Shown in pieces: positions 1-9,836 of a stretch of DNA of 64,000 bases (positions are counted from its first letter, which is position 1; every line of letters begins with the position of its first letter). Under the pieces are notes generated by a model, which saw nothing but the letters and a program-made list of their open reading frames with translations, had not been told where the DNA came from and did not search any database. The DNA is taken from positions 95,286,051-95,350,050 of the forward strand of contig OX123182.2 in NCBI GenBank assembly GCA_944739405.2, written 5' to 3'. The position numbers were made by a program, and so were the translations under genes. Origin of the DNA: Euclidia mi (lineage: Eukaryota > Arthropoda > Insecta > Lepidoptera > Erebidae).

Positions 1-787
1 ATATTCGACTCGGCCGATCACCAACAATACGCCGAACGCAGGGAGTCGCTAAAACGCGATGCAGCATCGATACAGTTGCAAAATAATCGTCAGAAGCTAG
101 TCGTCGGTGGCTCTTAGATTTATTACAGCCGTTTGGTTTAAGCTATGATATAGATATGACCTCAATAGTTTTATTCATGACTATGTGCGTAGTGGTTGTA
201 TTAAAATAGAATTATAATTACCAGTAAATGCAAGGCCAGAGGTGACGGCGATGACGCATGCAGCGCTGAAAGTTTATCGTTGCATAACCAAAACAAAAAC
301 ATTTTGACTGTAGGAACAGTTAGTTCATATCTGCCACGAAATTACATTTCTCAATTTGAACTGCACCAGTTTCACTAAATCTGAAACCCAAAGGATCTGT
401 TTGATAACTACTTCTCTTAAAACCAAATACTAATATATAAATTATATTTAAATATGAATCTGATTACTTTCATAATTATAAGTTGTGAATATTATTGTAT
501 TTCATATAACCAGTTATGGTCATCTTGACAATGGTGGGACGAACTGGACACGTATAGGAAGGACTGGTTTGACTGACTGCTATGCCAACACAAAGCAGAG
601 ATGAGTGGGAAGAGAAAATGGAGGCCTTTACCCTGCAGTGCGACGGTACAGGCTGGTAATAAAAAATAAAGAAAAAAAACAAGATTATTTGAGTAAAGAA
701 CGATACTTTTGCCAGAAAGTAAGAAACAATATTATCATCTTCTCATATAAGTATACAGAGTGTTTGGTAATTCGACCTATTTCTTAA
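1..787. other. AT-rich non-coding stretch
   Basis: I see no reading frame with a recognisable protein, no long repeat shared with the rest of the window and no RNA gene. Short open frames here have no recognisable motif. Confidence 0.5.
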
Positions 788-1095
788 AGGTAGTAGAGCC
801 TTACTGATTTCAGCATGAATGGGTCGGTTGACCGGGGAAGTACTACCCTCTCACAGAAAATCGACGTAAAGTAACAGTACCTAAACTGTTGCGTTTCGTT
901 CGGTGAGTGAGAGTGCCGGAGGCCCTATCCCTTATCCCTTCTCCCTGATCCCACTCCTTATCCTATCCCTTTCCCAACCCAAGGGGTGGCAACGCACTTG
1001 TGACTCCTGTGGTGTTGCTTGTGTCCATGGGCGGCGATAATTGCTTACCATCAGGCAATCCGTCTGCTCGTTTGCCGCCTATAACCATAAAAAAG
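788..1095 (+). repeat. Dispersed lepidopteran repeat, copy 1
   Basis: This roughly 300-bp block has a close second copy in the same orientation at 53782-54092. Both begin at 'ggtagtagagcc' and run through 'gtgtccatgggcggcg' and 'ttgcttaccatcaggca' to an A-rich end. That 3' section resembles a tail I know from many lepidopteran retroposons, so a SINE or the 3' end of a LINE is most likely. The short open frames are not conserved between the copies and I do not regard them as genes. The exact family is unresolved. Confidence 0.7.
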
Positions 1096-1660
1096 GAGGT
1101 CAATTTGTTACAAATGACCTCATATATATACTGCTTTAAGGTATTGGTCAAATTATCAAAATTTAACAGCCTGTTTATAGTACACAATGCTCACATCTAA
1201 CAACACAAGTTCAGCCAAACCTTTTGACTACATAATATTTATTTGTATATAACAGCAACAAATACTCACTTACGAAGCTCTTCGTACTCATTCACGCCAC
1301 GTCCGCGGCCACAAAGTCGTAAGCCTCCTAGAAACTTGTTTGACGACCTCGAGGGAACGGCAATCTTACGAAATACTACATCGGATTTAGCAACTCTTTT
1401 GTCATCGGCCTGGTTAAAAATAAATATATTGAGCTACTATCTTAGAATGGCTTCGTTAAAAAATACTTAATATATGATGAAGTTTAATTTGCCCGGCTTT
1501 TTACCTAACTAGCTATTATTAACCGTGGTTTTGACCACCCTAAATTATTTTAAAGTTATGTCGCTCTCTCTTCGCCTATCCATTACAAAAATCAGATCGA
1601 CTTTTTGCTCCGTTTTGAAGTGAATGAGGAATAAATAGAAAAACAAACAAATACACTTTC
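1096..1660. other. No gene seen
   Basis: Mostly AT-rich sequence without recognisable coding motifs or repeats shared elsewhere in the window. Confidence 0.4.
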
Positions 1661-2082
1661 AACCTAATGGAAGGAAAGAGGAACCCACCACGCACCCTCG
1701 GATTGACTACCCCAACTATTGCAATAGAAAAAGGTTGACAATACCGAACTCCTCTGAAAGGATAAAGGATATAGGAATGGTATGGGTTCCAGGAAGATAC
1801 CTGACTTGCAGTATCCCGCTGTATGCGCCGACTATTCTTCGACACGACTGAGCCTTGCCCATAGCTCCTGAGGATGCCTCGTGCAGAGGCGAAACACGTG
1901 TCGAAGAATAGTCGGCGCATACAGCGGGATACTGCAAGTCAGGTATCTTCCTGGAACCCATACCATTCCTATATCCCTTATCCTTTCAGAGGAGTTCGGT
2001 ATTGTCAACCTTTTTCTATTGCAATAGTTGGGGTAGTCAATCCGAGGGTGCGTGGTGGGTTCCTCTTTCCTTCCATTAGGTT
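1661..2082. repeat. Foldback with two 186-bp inverted arms
   Basis: The left arm (1661-1846) and right arm (1897-2082) are reverse complements over 186 bp; I found one mismatch, in a 'gataaagg' versus 'gataaggg' stretch. A 50-bp spacer at 1847-1896 separates them. The same peptide can therefore be read on both strands, which is a consequence of symmetry and not evidence for a gene. The inner ends ('gcctcgtgcagaggcgaaa' and 'cgtgtcgaagaat') resemble sequence I associate with arthropod retroelement ends. A transcript across it would form a long, almost perfect double-stranded RNA. Alternatives are a foldback transposon or an assembly artefact. Confidence 0.9.
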
Positions 2083-2175
2083 ACAATGGAGTTCCGCCAA
2101 GTAACGCCTGATTCAATCAACTACTATAAATACACTTTCGCATTTATAATATTAGTTTAGAAGCAATGGGCGGGG

Positions 2176-2231
2176 CACATACCTTGAAGAACTCTCCTGC
2201 CCAACGGCAGGAGAGTTCTTCAAGGTATGTG
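2176..2231. repeat. Perfect 26-bp hairpin with 4-nt loop
   Basis: Arms 2176-2201 and 2206-2231 are exact reverse complements around the loop 'caac'. There is no T-run after it as in a bacterial terminator. It could be a small foldback produced by template switching. A pre-miRNA is less likely because the pairing is perfect and the loop very small. Confidence 0.9.
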
Positions 2232-2415
2232 GAGTCAAAGTATTCTGGAGTAGCGACCACGTACCGAACGACACAGCAAGGGTAGGCCTTCCATAAGATG
2301 GACTAAAGATCTGGAAGAAGTGGTTGTATGCGGGCTCAAGTTCGGTCTGTGTGGAGAATCTGGGTGGCCTAAGTCCAGCAGCGGACGTATCTAGACTGCC
2401 ATGATGATGATGATG
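2232..2415 (+). pseudogene. RTE-like LINE C-terminal fragment
   Basis: One frame reads 'GRPSIRWTKDLEEV', matching the 'GRP..RW.DDL' signature near the C-terminus of many insect RTE-like LINE polymerases. The block ends in (ATG)n repeats ('atgatgatgatgatg'), a common LINE or SINE tail in Lepidoptera. No start or catalytic domain is present, so this is a 5'-truncated remnant. The sequence 'tgggtggcctaagtccagcagcggacgt' is a variant of the motif seen inverted at 31660-31760 and 32790-32885. The family call rests on a short motif. Confidence 0.45.
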
Positions 2416-2913
2416 TGGACCAGTGTCACAGGAAAACGAACTTTAAGCTGATTAATGGGGATTTAAATATATTAATTAGGTATTTTATTTGTTAGGTACA
2501 TATTTTATTATATTTGTCTCGACATGCTCAGACATTTTACTCACTATCAACAGATAAACAGTCTTACAATACCATTTTGCTCGCTCGGCACTTTGACGCT
2601 ATAAAACTTTTACATCCATACATCATCATTAACAGCCAGTAAATGTCCAGTACGAATATTAGCCTCCTCCGTAAGACGTAAAAAGGTTCCATGTTACGAG
2701 TACGACCGTCGACCAGACCTATCGTCGTGCTATAATCAGCGCCTTGCGAAATGGAAGCATTTTAAGTGTGATATGAGATTATTTCGATTTGTCTTCTCTT
2801 AATTAATACTGCAACCCGGACAGAACGAAAAAATGTGTAATGTACTTAAAAAGAGGACATGTGCAACCTCAAACCACGTATTTGTTGTAAAATATAGAGG
2901 CTCAGCACCTGCT
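2416..2913. other. No gene seen
   Basis: AT-rich sequence without a recognisable frame. Near 2879 it contains one imperfect extra copy of the unit used in the following hairpin. Confidence 0.4.
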
Positions 2914-2975
2914 GTATTTGTTGTAGAATATAGAGGGTCAGCACCTGCTGACCCTCTATATTCTACAACAAATAC
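2914..2975. repeat. Perfect 30-bp hairpin with 2-nt loop
   Basis: Arms 2914-2943 and 2946-2975 are exact reverse complements separated by only 'cc'. Directly upstream, from about 2879, lies an imperfect direct copy of the left arm ('tttgttgtaaaatatagagg'), so the locus combines a tandem and an inverted duplication. The frames reading 'VVEYRGSAP' are by-products of this symmetry. Confidence 0.9.
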
Positions 2976-3067
2976 ATTCAAGGTGGAGTCCAAAGCTGTA
3001 GGTTTGTGCTGTGGATAGTCGCCATGTCATTAAAAATTCAAACACATATACCAGATTACCATATGGG

Positions 3068-3330
3068 CTGCCTTTTGTCCCAATTAACGACCCCACAACG
3101 TTGCGGGTAGAAGCTATTATTTTATAAACTGACTGGAGGACACCCGCACATTTTTTAACTTAACCGTTTATTCGCGATCACTTGGGAATTTCGGGAAATT
3201 GTCTTAGTTTACAAAGAAACATAATACATACCATATTTCAGTTTATTGCACCTTATAGATTCAACTGTGTGAAGTCTATCAGTTAGATAGTAACGCAAGA
3301 TTGTTATATAATATACAGATGATAAGAAAA
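3068..3330 (-). mobile_element. Degenerate Helitron-like fragment
   Basis: It contains 'cttgggaatttcgggaaat' and, further on, 'catatttcag' and 'agtaacgcaaga', in the same order as the better preserved Helitron copy at 25705-25914. It is more diverged and its ends are unclear. No coding capacity. This is inference from similarity to the other two copies here. Confidence 0.35.
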
Positions 3331-3578
3331 GACACAACCACTGCACTCTAAAAATATGGAAAGGTTTGATTAAAATTGGAATACTAAACTAAACGTACAT
3401 CGTCGTTCGGTTTTCACAAACATTTATTCAAAATACACATAAATACGTGATGTATTTATCAAAATACACAGATTCCAATATCTTGAAGAAAGCATTTTGC
3501 AAAACCAGTGAAAGTTTAAGCTGTTTTCCAGTCAAAACAAAAGTTGATATTGTATTTGTTCGGAACAAGTTACTATTG

Positions 3579-3844
3579 CTAAGACTGCCTCGTTGGTCTC
3601 GCGGCATAATTATGCGTGTGAGATTGGGAGGTCTCGGGTTCGATCCCCGGGTCGGCCAAAGTGTTTTTGGGTTTTTCTGTTAGGAAATTCTCAGTAGCAG
3701 CTCGGACTCTGGTAATGTGCCCGGTACGGCAATAGGCTCGCCCCATATTACGTGGGACTAAAATGAGTCTGGCGAAAAGTGGGTGTCGCAATACACCTCT
3801 GCCTACCTCTTCGGAGATATAGGCGTGAGACTATGTATGTATGT
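3579..3844 (+). mobile_element. tRNA-headed SINE, complete, 12-bp target duplication
   Basis: The insertion is bounded by a perfect duplication 'aagttactattg' at 3567-3578 and 3845-3856. The 5' part looks tRNA-derived: 'tggtctcgcggca' resembles an internal A box and 'ggttcgatcc' matches a B box. The 3' part runs through 'gggactaaaa...ctggcgaaaagtgggtg' to '...tataggcgtgaga' and a short TATG repeat. Related copies lie at 20245-20654, 34822-35011 and 58940-59030. The B box suggests RNA polymerase III transcription, with movement depending on a partner LINE. Confidence 0.9.
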
Positions 3845-3856
3845 AAGTTACTATTG

Positions 3857-4267
3857 TTCCTTTTAAATATTGGCTCTTAAATATTTTTACTTAGAATGAT
3901 ATTGTGTGAACAAGTTTGTTATTGTTTACAGTTTGTGTTTTTATAAGCATGTTTGTGTTTTTATTTTTTTGACGTGACAACGTCTTATAAATTGGTTTGC
4001 CGGGTGACACTTCAAGAAACTGCGTTACGCTCCGCTCACGTTATGCGCTCACAATGAGAGCGAGTGAGAGGCACGCGTCCCGCCTAAGAGCGAGAGAGAC
4101 AGACATAAAAAGTGAAAGGCACGCGTCTTTCATCCTTCTTCCTACTATACGAATGAATATTCACATTAAAATTATTTTACCACTCAAAGTCGTTGTCACG
4201 TAAAACTTTCGCCCGTATACCGACTTTACAGGCAACCAATTTTTATGATTTGAAAAAATTGCTAAAG
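3857..4267. other. No gene seen
   Basis: AT-rich sequence followed by a short GC-richer patch near 4020-4120 with repeated 'gagcgaga' and 'aggcacgcgtc' motifs. I cannot assign a function. Confidence 0.4.
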
Positions 4268-4580
4268 GAAAAGGAATGTTCCGTTGGTTTGGACATTTGG
4301 AACGGATAAATGAAGGAAAATATACGAAAGAAGTGTATCGTGCGAGAATGAATGGAAATGTCGATAGGGGACGCCCTAGGCGGACATACGCCGACCAAAT
4401 AAGTGACGTACTAAATAGGAGCCAAATTAAAAGTACCCATAATCGACGCGCATGCATGATGAGGTTAATGAATATCGAGGAAGCGAAAGAGGTATGTTCG
4501 AACCGAAGCATGTGGCGTCCATAGTTACTGCCTATCCCAAAGGGAGACAGGCGTGACGATAAAGATAGATAGATAGAACA
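4268..4580 (+). pseudogene. LINE ORF2 C-terminus with 3' tail
   Basis: An open frame at 4276-4524 encodes about 82 residues containing 'RWFGHLERI', 'RGRPRRTYADQI' and 'NRRACMMRLMN'. This is the C-terminal tail, after the reverse transcriptase, of a LINE polymerase family abundant in insects. The polymerase domain is absent, as expected for a 5'-truncated insertion. After the stop comes a short 3' UTR ('ctgcctatcccaaagggaga', 'caggcgtgacgat') and then GATA repeats. That 3' end resembles the tail of the SINEs in this window. CR1/RTE-type affiliation is uncertain. Confidence 0.7.
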
Positions 4581-5476
4581 TTGCTTAAATGTGTTTTACT
4601 TATTCACGCCAAAAAAAAAGTTGACCTGTTATTGTAATAAAAAGGATATTTTCTGAAAATATTTTGATCTGTTTGAGAGCAATGTTATTTTTTCTGACAT
4701 CTAGTATTTTATCATTCATGCATCACTTTTTCTTCTAATACAAAAGTTGTTGGATAACACTTTGAATACAAGACGTATTTATTCGTCTAGAGTAGTCCGG
4801 ACGGAGCAAATTCCATGTTGCGAGGCTTTCCTCACAACTCTCGCTAGTTCGGACCTTTGTCCGAACTAGTTGCAAAACACAAACATGACACTATTCCAAA
4901 ACTGCGCAAATAACTTATAGAACGATCATAGGTGACATTTAAAAGCTTATTCTAGAAGCGCCCACCGTTGCTAAATTGCTTTTTTACAATATTATGATAT
5001 TTAAACGGAGGCAGCAATAGCTTAGTGAAGACAACGAAGGTCCTTTCTTGATTGCTTGGCCCCCATGATAACAATTTCAATAAAATTATAATACATCATG
5101 ATCAAATAGAAACAAAATAATTTTTTTTGTTGCAACTTTTTAATAAACGTCCGTTCTCGTAGCGTCTTTCAGGTCTTATGTTTGTAGATAAAAGTAGCAA
5201 AATATGATCTAAAACAAGACTTACATTTTGCCACAATAGACAGTAAGAAGTAAATAACAATTCAATCCATATTATCTTCCTCTTAGCGCGTTATTTCTCA
5301 ACTATACAAAATCATCTGACTCCACGAAAATTTTGTCGTAAAAGCTCTCCGTGATCACGTACCGCCGAATTGTACGAAGATTGTATGTAAGCCTATCCGT
5401 GGTCGTGACTTGCGGGAGACGAACGTGTGTTCCGAACCTAATCGACTTCTTAATGATCTCTGAATGTACGGACTGT
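4581..5476. other. No gene seen; one small hairpin
   Basis: No recognisable frame. An 11-bp perfect inverted repeat at 4844-4854 and 4859-4869 (loop 'cttt', arms 'ctagttcggac') is the only structure noted. Confidence 0.45.
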
Positions 5477-5512
5477 GTAAAAAATGCTACGTAACTACGT
5501 AGCATTTTTTAC
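5477..5512. repeat. Perfect 17-bp palindrome
   Basis: Arms 5477-5493 and 5496-5512 are exact reverse complements around 'ac'. On the plus strand the right arm ends in a run of T. A bacterial-style terminator is not meaningful in this genome, so I list it as a short foldback. Confidence 0.85.
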
Positions 5513-5984
5513 TCGAGCAATTCCTTGTGAATACAACTTCACTGTGAGAAGAGTTTGAGTAATAAAATCACTGAGAAACGTGAGGAATTTATAGCGGTTG
5601 GTCTAGGTATTGATGTCTGTGAAGCTATAAAAGTAAAAAGTATTACGTTCAAGGGAAATGTTAATATGAAAACTTGCGATATCGATAACAAGAATATGGT
5701 TACCTGTGTGGCTAACTATCCAAAGGTGGTGCAACTTGATGGATATTCATACAGTACGCGATGGCGGTCTTTTTCGCATAAAATATGCGTAATCAATATT
5801 TCTTGAAAAATCAAACCAACATTTTATTCACATTAGATGTACATACATAGGTTTTAGCAGTTTATGAACGAATTATGACGCTGCGAAAGTCTGGAATAAA
5901 CTTAAACTAACTTGGCATACGCAACAAATTTCTTAAGAAGTAAGATTTAAGGCGAAGAAGTAATATTTACGACTTTTGTAGTAG
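5513..5984. other. No gene confirmed
   Basis: An 83-codon open frame at 5555-5806 has no ATG at its recorded start region that I can justify ('gagtttgag') and no recognisable motif. Nothing else is apparent. Confidence 0.35.
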
Positions 5985-6353
5985 ATAATATACATCGCTA
6001 TTTTTTATTAGTACAAAAAAATTAACAGAGCACTAAGTATCTTTAACTGATCATATTTATGTAGTTGAAAAATAAAAACACTAGGTCCCAAAACTGTCTC
6101 AAAACTGTCCACAAAAATACGTGATAATTGGTAAATGCAATACTAATACTATGACCGACCCGCGCACAATCATAGTAAAATGAACCATTGATAAATTTCC
6201 AAACCCCCCCACGCCCCTCTGCGCCTGCGCTACGCCCCGACGATGCGACAAACAGTGCTAAATTGCTAGCGAAAGTAAGCGTATCTAATTTCGTTGCAAA
6301 AGTTAATTGTTTGTCTACGTTTGCCCGACGCGATGGCCTATAATATCTACATC
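5985..6353 (+). repeat. Non-coding repeat shared with 32.0 and 33.2 kb
   Basis: This block matches, inverted, the sequences at about 31980-32335 and, more weakly, 33150-33450. Shared landmarks are 'gcactaagtatctttaactg', 'ccgacccgcgcacaatcata', 'cgcccctctgcgcc' and 'cgacgcgatggcctataata'. No open frame. It is probably a non-autonomous element, but I found no convincing terminal repeats or target duplication. Confidence 0.75.
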
Positions 6354-6664
6354 GCAGCGATAGCTGAGTGGAGAGACCGACAGACTGCTATGCAGAGGGT
6401 CTCGGGTTCGAATCCACGGCACGCACCAATGACTTTTCGGAGTTAAATGCGTATTAAATTGTTAATTATCGCTTGCTAAACGGTGAAGGAAAACATCGTG
6501 AGGAAACCTGCATGTCTGAGAGTTCTCCATAATGTTCTCGAAATACATGTGAAGTCTGCCAACCCGCACTAGGCCAGCGTGGTGGACTATAGCCTTACCC
6601 TTCTCATAGTGAGAAGAGGCCCGTGCCCAGCAGTGGGACAATATAAAGGGCTGATGATGATGAT
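6354..6664 (+). mobile_element. Lepidopteran tRNA-headed SINE, copy 1
   Basis: Starts 'gcagcgatagctgagtgg' (A-box-like) and has 'gggttcgaatcc' (B box). The body reads 'cggtgaaggaaaacatcgtg' and 'ggccagcgtggtggacta', and it ends in GATGATGATG. This is a common SINE type in Lepidoptera. Further copies are at 41157-41473 (+) and 28431-28717 (-). No target duplication could be recognised for this copy. Confidence 0.9.
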
Positions 6665-7162
6665 AACAGTACTAGTAAAATGTGTAATAAAATCTACAGA
6701 CGGTCAAATTATTCCCAACACAGTTTAGTAACTCCTTTTCTAGTTAGGTAGATAGCTAATTGCATTAGAAAATGCTCTCGTGTGCCTTAATATTACATAA
6801 AAAAAAACAGTTGCCTTTACAATTTGTTTTAATCACATGATGAGATGAACACTTGCATTAGATAATCGCATATTAAGGGAAGTGCAGACGGCTAAAACCA
6901 TTTACTTGATTACAAGTATGTCTATCAGATAGCCATTTCTAAAAGCTGCTTTTGAGAATAGGTATACTCAAAGATCTTTAGACAGACGAGCTCATATAAC
7001 GAAAACACGTCACACGGCCAGTTTCTGAATTGAGAATTTCACCTTGAGAACAATTTAAACTCTAATTATCTCATACTTAATCAATTTTCTGTTTCACAAA
7101 AAATAGTTGACCATATTCTGAGTATTTGTGCTCGAAAAATCTCAAATTTGACATAACATATG
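6665..7162. other. No gene seen
   Basis: AT-rich sequence forming the left flank of the BEL element. Its last five bases 'atatg' (7158-7162) are the left target duplication. Confidence 0.5.
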
Positions 7163-7669
7163 TGGTAGCGCCATCTACCTTCCTATATGTAACTAATCGC
7201 ATCAAGATCAATCGTTCCACGTCTAGTGCGAGCGATACCATATTTCCGTCCCGCTCTATCCCACTCCCTGGAAGGGCACTGCCTTCGCCTGATTCGTCGA
7301 CGCGATTCGTCGACGCGAGTGACAGTCTAGAACATTCCGCTCGCTAAGAACGTCGTCTCGATACCGCTCCGCGCCGCACCACTGTATGTGATTTACCGCT
7401 TCCACCAAGGAAAACCCGCTCGTGAGTGAAGTGAAAACAAGCAGCTGCATCACGAAAACACCAGGAGGAAAAGAAACGAAGAAGGCTGTATAAGGTAAGT
7501 GCCTTCCATCCTGGAAATATCCTATACCCACTCAATCACCTCCTCCCGTACCCATCTCCTCTTCCCTTATTCCTTTCTAGGCGACCCAGAACTCGCCCTA
7601 ATACAGTCCATTCCATTAATCCTTCCCAAGTCGCATAGAACCCTACGGTTTCGATGTAAAGCCGATCCA
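7163..7669 (+). repeat. 5' LTR of the BEL element
   Basis: Runs from TGGTAGCG to GATCCA, giving the usual TG...CA ends. It differs from the 3' LTR near 7381 (a/g), 7406 (c/t) and 7588 (c/t). It contains an intron-like segment at 7495-7580: donor 'aag|gtaagt', pyrimidine-rich tract and acceptor 'cctttctag|g'. No clear TATA box was found. Confidence 0.95.
7495..7580 (+). other. Intron-like segment within the LTR
   Basis: An 86-nt segment begins 'gtaagt' after 'aag' and ends 'ctttctag' before 'g', with a long pyrimidine-rich stretch between. Length and signals fit a small insect intron. The same segment is at 11805-11890. Splicing is inferred, not shown. Confidence 0.4.
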
Positions 7670-8003
7670 TTTTTTTGATCCATACGAGTCAGATTCATTT
7701 ACGTTTTATACGTTATACCGCTATACCTAGGCAGTTATAGCACCTAGCTATACTCCTAATATATTCACATAACCGTCACATGGTTATTTCCGCCCGCATT
7801 AGTAGGTAAACTTTTATGTAGCTACCTACTTATTAAATTATTATTTCTGCAACTATCATAGTTGTCTTATAAATCTCATATTTCAATCAACTTTTATTTC
7901 CTCAGCTCTAAGGTGTTGCCTACTTAGCCTACTTAGGTAAAATAATAGGTACATTAGACATTCTTATTTTGTTTCGTTCTCATTAGCTTATACTTACGTA
8001 AGC

Positions 8004-9836
8004 ATGTCACAACAAAAGAAGTCACGCGTGTCGGAAGACAAAGAGATGACAATCTTAGAAGCAAAACGCAATATTTTATTTGAGCGCATTCAAAATATCT
8101 ATGAATGCTCAAAAACGGCATCTATGTCTGACAGTAATAGCGAAGCATTTCTCAGTTATTGTATAACAGTAGATAGTATTCGAACAGATTTTCATAAGTT
8201 GTTAGACGATTATAACGCAAGATTACTTTCTATCAATCCTGATGAAAAACCGAACTATCAGGCGTATATCTCATTCGAAGATCTTTATTGTATTATTAAG
8301 CGTATACAATGGCAATTGGAGGGTAAATGTTCGGCAGAGCCCGTTGCCCGCAAACCGAGATTACCGCCAATCGAGATTATGTCGTTTGACGGAGATATAC
8401 GAAATTGGCCGTTATTCTATGCAAGTTTTAAGTCTACAGTGCACGATAATGGTTCTCTGACAGATGCTGACAGGTTGTACTATTTAATAGGTAAACTGTC
8501 ACCGAAGGCCCAGTCCCTATTTGCAGGTGTCACACCCAGTGCTGAGAATTATCAGGTCATATTTCAGTCACTACATGACAGATATCAAGACACGCGCGTT
8601 CTAGCGTCTACGTACTTTGACCAAGCTTTAAATCTCAAACTGTCCAGCAACGCGTCTGTCTCGAATTTCCAGCTGTTTATTGATAACTTCGTAACCGCGG
8701 TTAATTCTCTTAGGAATTTAAAATTAGAAGATCTTTCCGACTTTATGTTGCTTCAACTCGCTTTAAAAAAGTTTGACACTGATACAATTCGCGCATTCGA
8801 GATGACGGAACGCAATAATAAAATACCTACACTAGATAGTTTTATTTCGTTCATCAAAGATCAGTGTCGAATATTTCATAATACGCAGTCTGGTTCACCT
8901 GGCCCGTCTAACACTAACAACAACAAACAAAGGTTGAATAAATCGCGAAATAGTAATAATAACTCAGTCCCTAATCCACAATCTTACGTAACATGTTCGG
9001 AATCTAATAGTAATAATTCACAGAAGTGTCTGTGCAGTAATATAGTGCACGACCATTACTATAAGTGTCTCACCTTTAATGATTTAAATCCAATTGCTCG
9101 TTTTAAAAGCGTAAAAGATAACAAAGCTTGCATTAATTGCTTAAGCATAAAACATAAAACGAGTCATTGTTCCAGTAGAACGAGATGTCGCACGTGTAAA
9201 CAAAAACATCATACACTGTTACATTTGGATAAAAATAACCGGTTGTCAAGCCAAGCCGCTAACCTTGACACACTCGCGCCGCAGGTGCAGCAGACCACGG
9301 TAGCTGCGCCTTCCGCGTCTGAGGGCGAAGTATCGTTGTGTATGACATCCATTGCGCGGGCGACGCGCACGCGAGGACGGCACTCGCGCATCTATAATGA
9401 TCCGCGCAGGGCCAAAACGCAGTGTACGGCGTCTAACACGGTACTGTTGGCGACAGCGCAAGTTATCGTATATGATGTTAATGGGTCGCCGCACATGGTA
9501 CGTTGTCTGCTAGATAGCGCATCTCAGACCAATCTAATAACATCGGAATGCTTCAAGCGCCTCGGATTATGGAATAACTTTAAAAATACTAACTCAACCG
9601 TCAAAGGGATAGGCGGATCAGAAAGGCATTGCAGGGGTTCCGTAGATGTTAAAATACATTCGCGTTTTGATAGGAACATTAATTTTAACATTTCTTCGCT
9701 TATCGTGGAGCGTATCACGGACGCATTGCCGAACGCTAATGTAGACGTAGCATCACTCACTCATCTCGAATCATTGCCGCTAGCCGACGCGGAGTTTGCG
9801 AATCCGGCAGGCATTGATCTTTTGATCCGAGCTTGA
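8004..9836 (+). CDS. BEL Gag-protease polyprotein, N-terminal part
   Basis: The frame starts at a genuine ATG about 330 bp after the LTR and encodes 610 residues. In order: a coiled N-terminal region; a DUF1759-like capsid region (about 110-270, with 'MSFDGDIRNWPLFY'); an Asn/Ser-rich linker; two CCHC-like zinc knuckles (about 376-408, 'CINC...C' and 'CRTCKQKHH'); and an aspartic protease with 'LLDSAS' (Asp504). It would package element RNA and process the polyprotein. The frame stops at TGA 9834-9836, just after 'GIDLLI', in a motif where related proteins continue. The same frame stays open afterwards to 10036, so one nonsense codon separates the parts. Confidence 0.9.
   Translation: MSQQKKSRVSEDKEMTILEAKRNILFERIQNIYECSKTASMSDSNSEAFLSYCITVDSIRTDFHKLLDDYNARLLSINPDEKPNYQAYISFEDLYCIIKRIQWQLEGKCSAEPVARKPRLPPIEIMSFDGDIRNWPLFYASFKSTVHDNGSLTDADRLYYLIGKLSPKAQSLFAGVTPSAENYQVIFQSLHDRYQDTRVLASTYFDQALNLKLSSNASVSNFQLFIDNFVTAVNSLRNLKLEDLSDFMLLQLALKKFDTDTIRAFEMTERNNKIPTLDSFISFIKDQCRIFHNTQSGSPGPSNTNNNKQRLNKSRNSNNNSVPNPQSYVTCSESNSNNSQKCLCSNIVHDHYYKCLTFNDLNPIARFKSVKDNKACINCLSIKHKTSHCSSRTRCRTCKQKHHTLLHLDKNNRLSSQAANLDTLAPQVQQTTVAAPSASEGEVSLCMTSIARATRTRGRHSRIYNDPRRAKTQCTASNTVLLATAQVIVYDVNGSPHMVRCLLDSASQTNLITSECFKRLGLWNNFKNTNSTVKGIGGSERHCRGSVDVKIHSRFDRNINFNISSLIVERITDALPNANVDVASLTHLESLPLADAEFANPAGIDLLIRA

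Noticed and set aside
1576..2104. Open frames on both strands giving the same ~65-residue peptide
   Set aside because: They arise because the two arms of the foldback are complementary. There is no known motif, and the identity needs no coding explanation.
2799..3018. Repeated peptide 'YRGSAPA' on both strands
   Set aside because: It is the translation of a tandem plus inverted DNA repeat (hairpin 2914-2975), not a repeat protein.
3586..3660. A tRNA gene suggested by A-box- and B-box-like sequences
   Set aside because: No acceptor stem or anticodon arm closes, and the sequence continues into a SINE body with a 12-bp target duplication. The same applies to 6354, 20460, 28700, 29340 and 41157.
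5477..5512. Rho-independent terminator (stem followed by T-run)
   Set aside because: The window is eukaryotic and no gene ends here; the structure is a simple palindrome.
7256..7535. Minus-strand frames in the BEL LTR, repeated at 11566-11845
   Set aside because: Both lie in the LTRs and repeat only because the LTRs do. There is no recognisable motif.
9209..9760. Minus-strand frames within the BEL Gag-protease
   Set aside because: Antisense shadows of a frame with clear capsid, knuckle and protease motifs.
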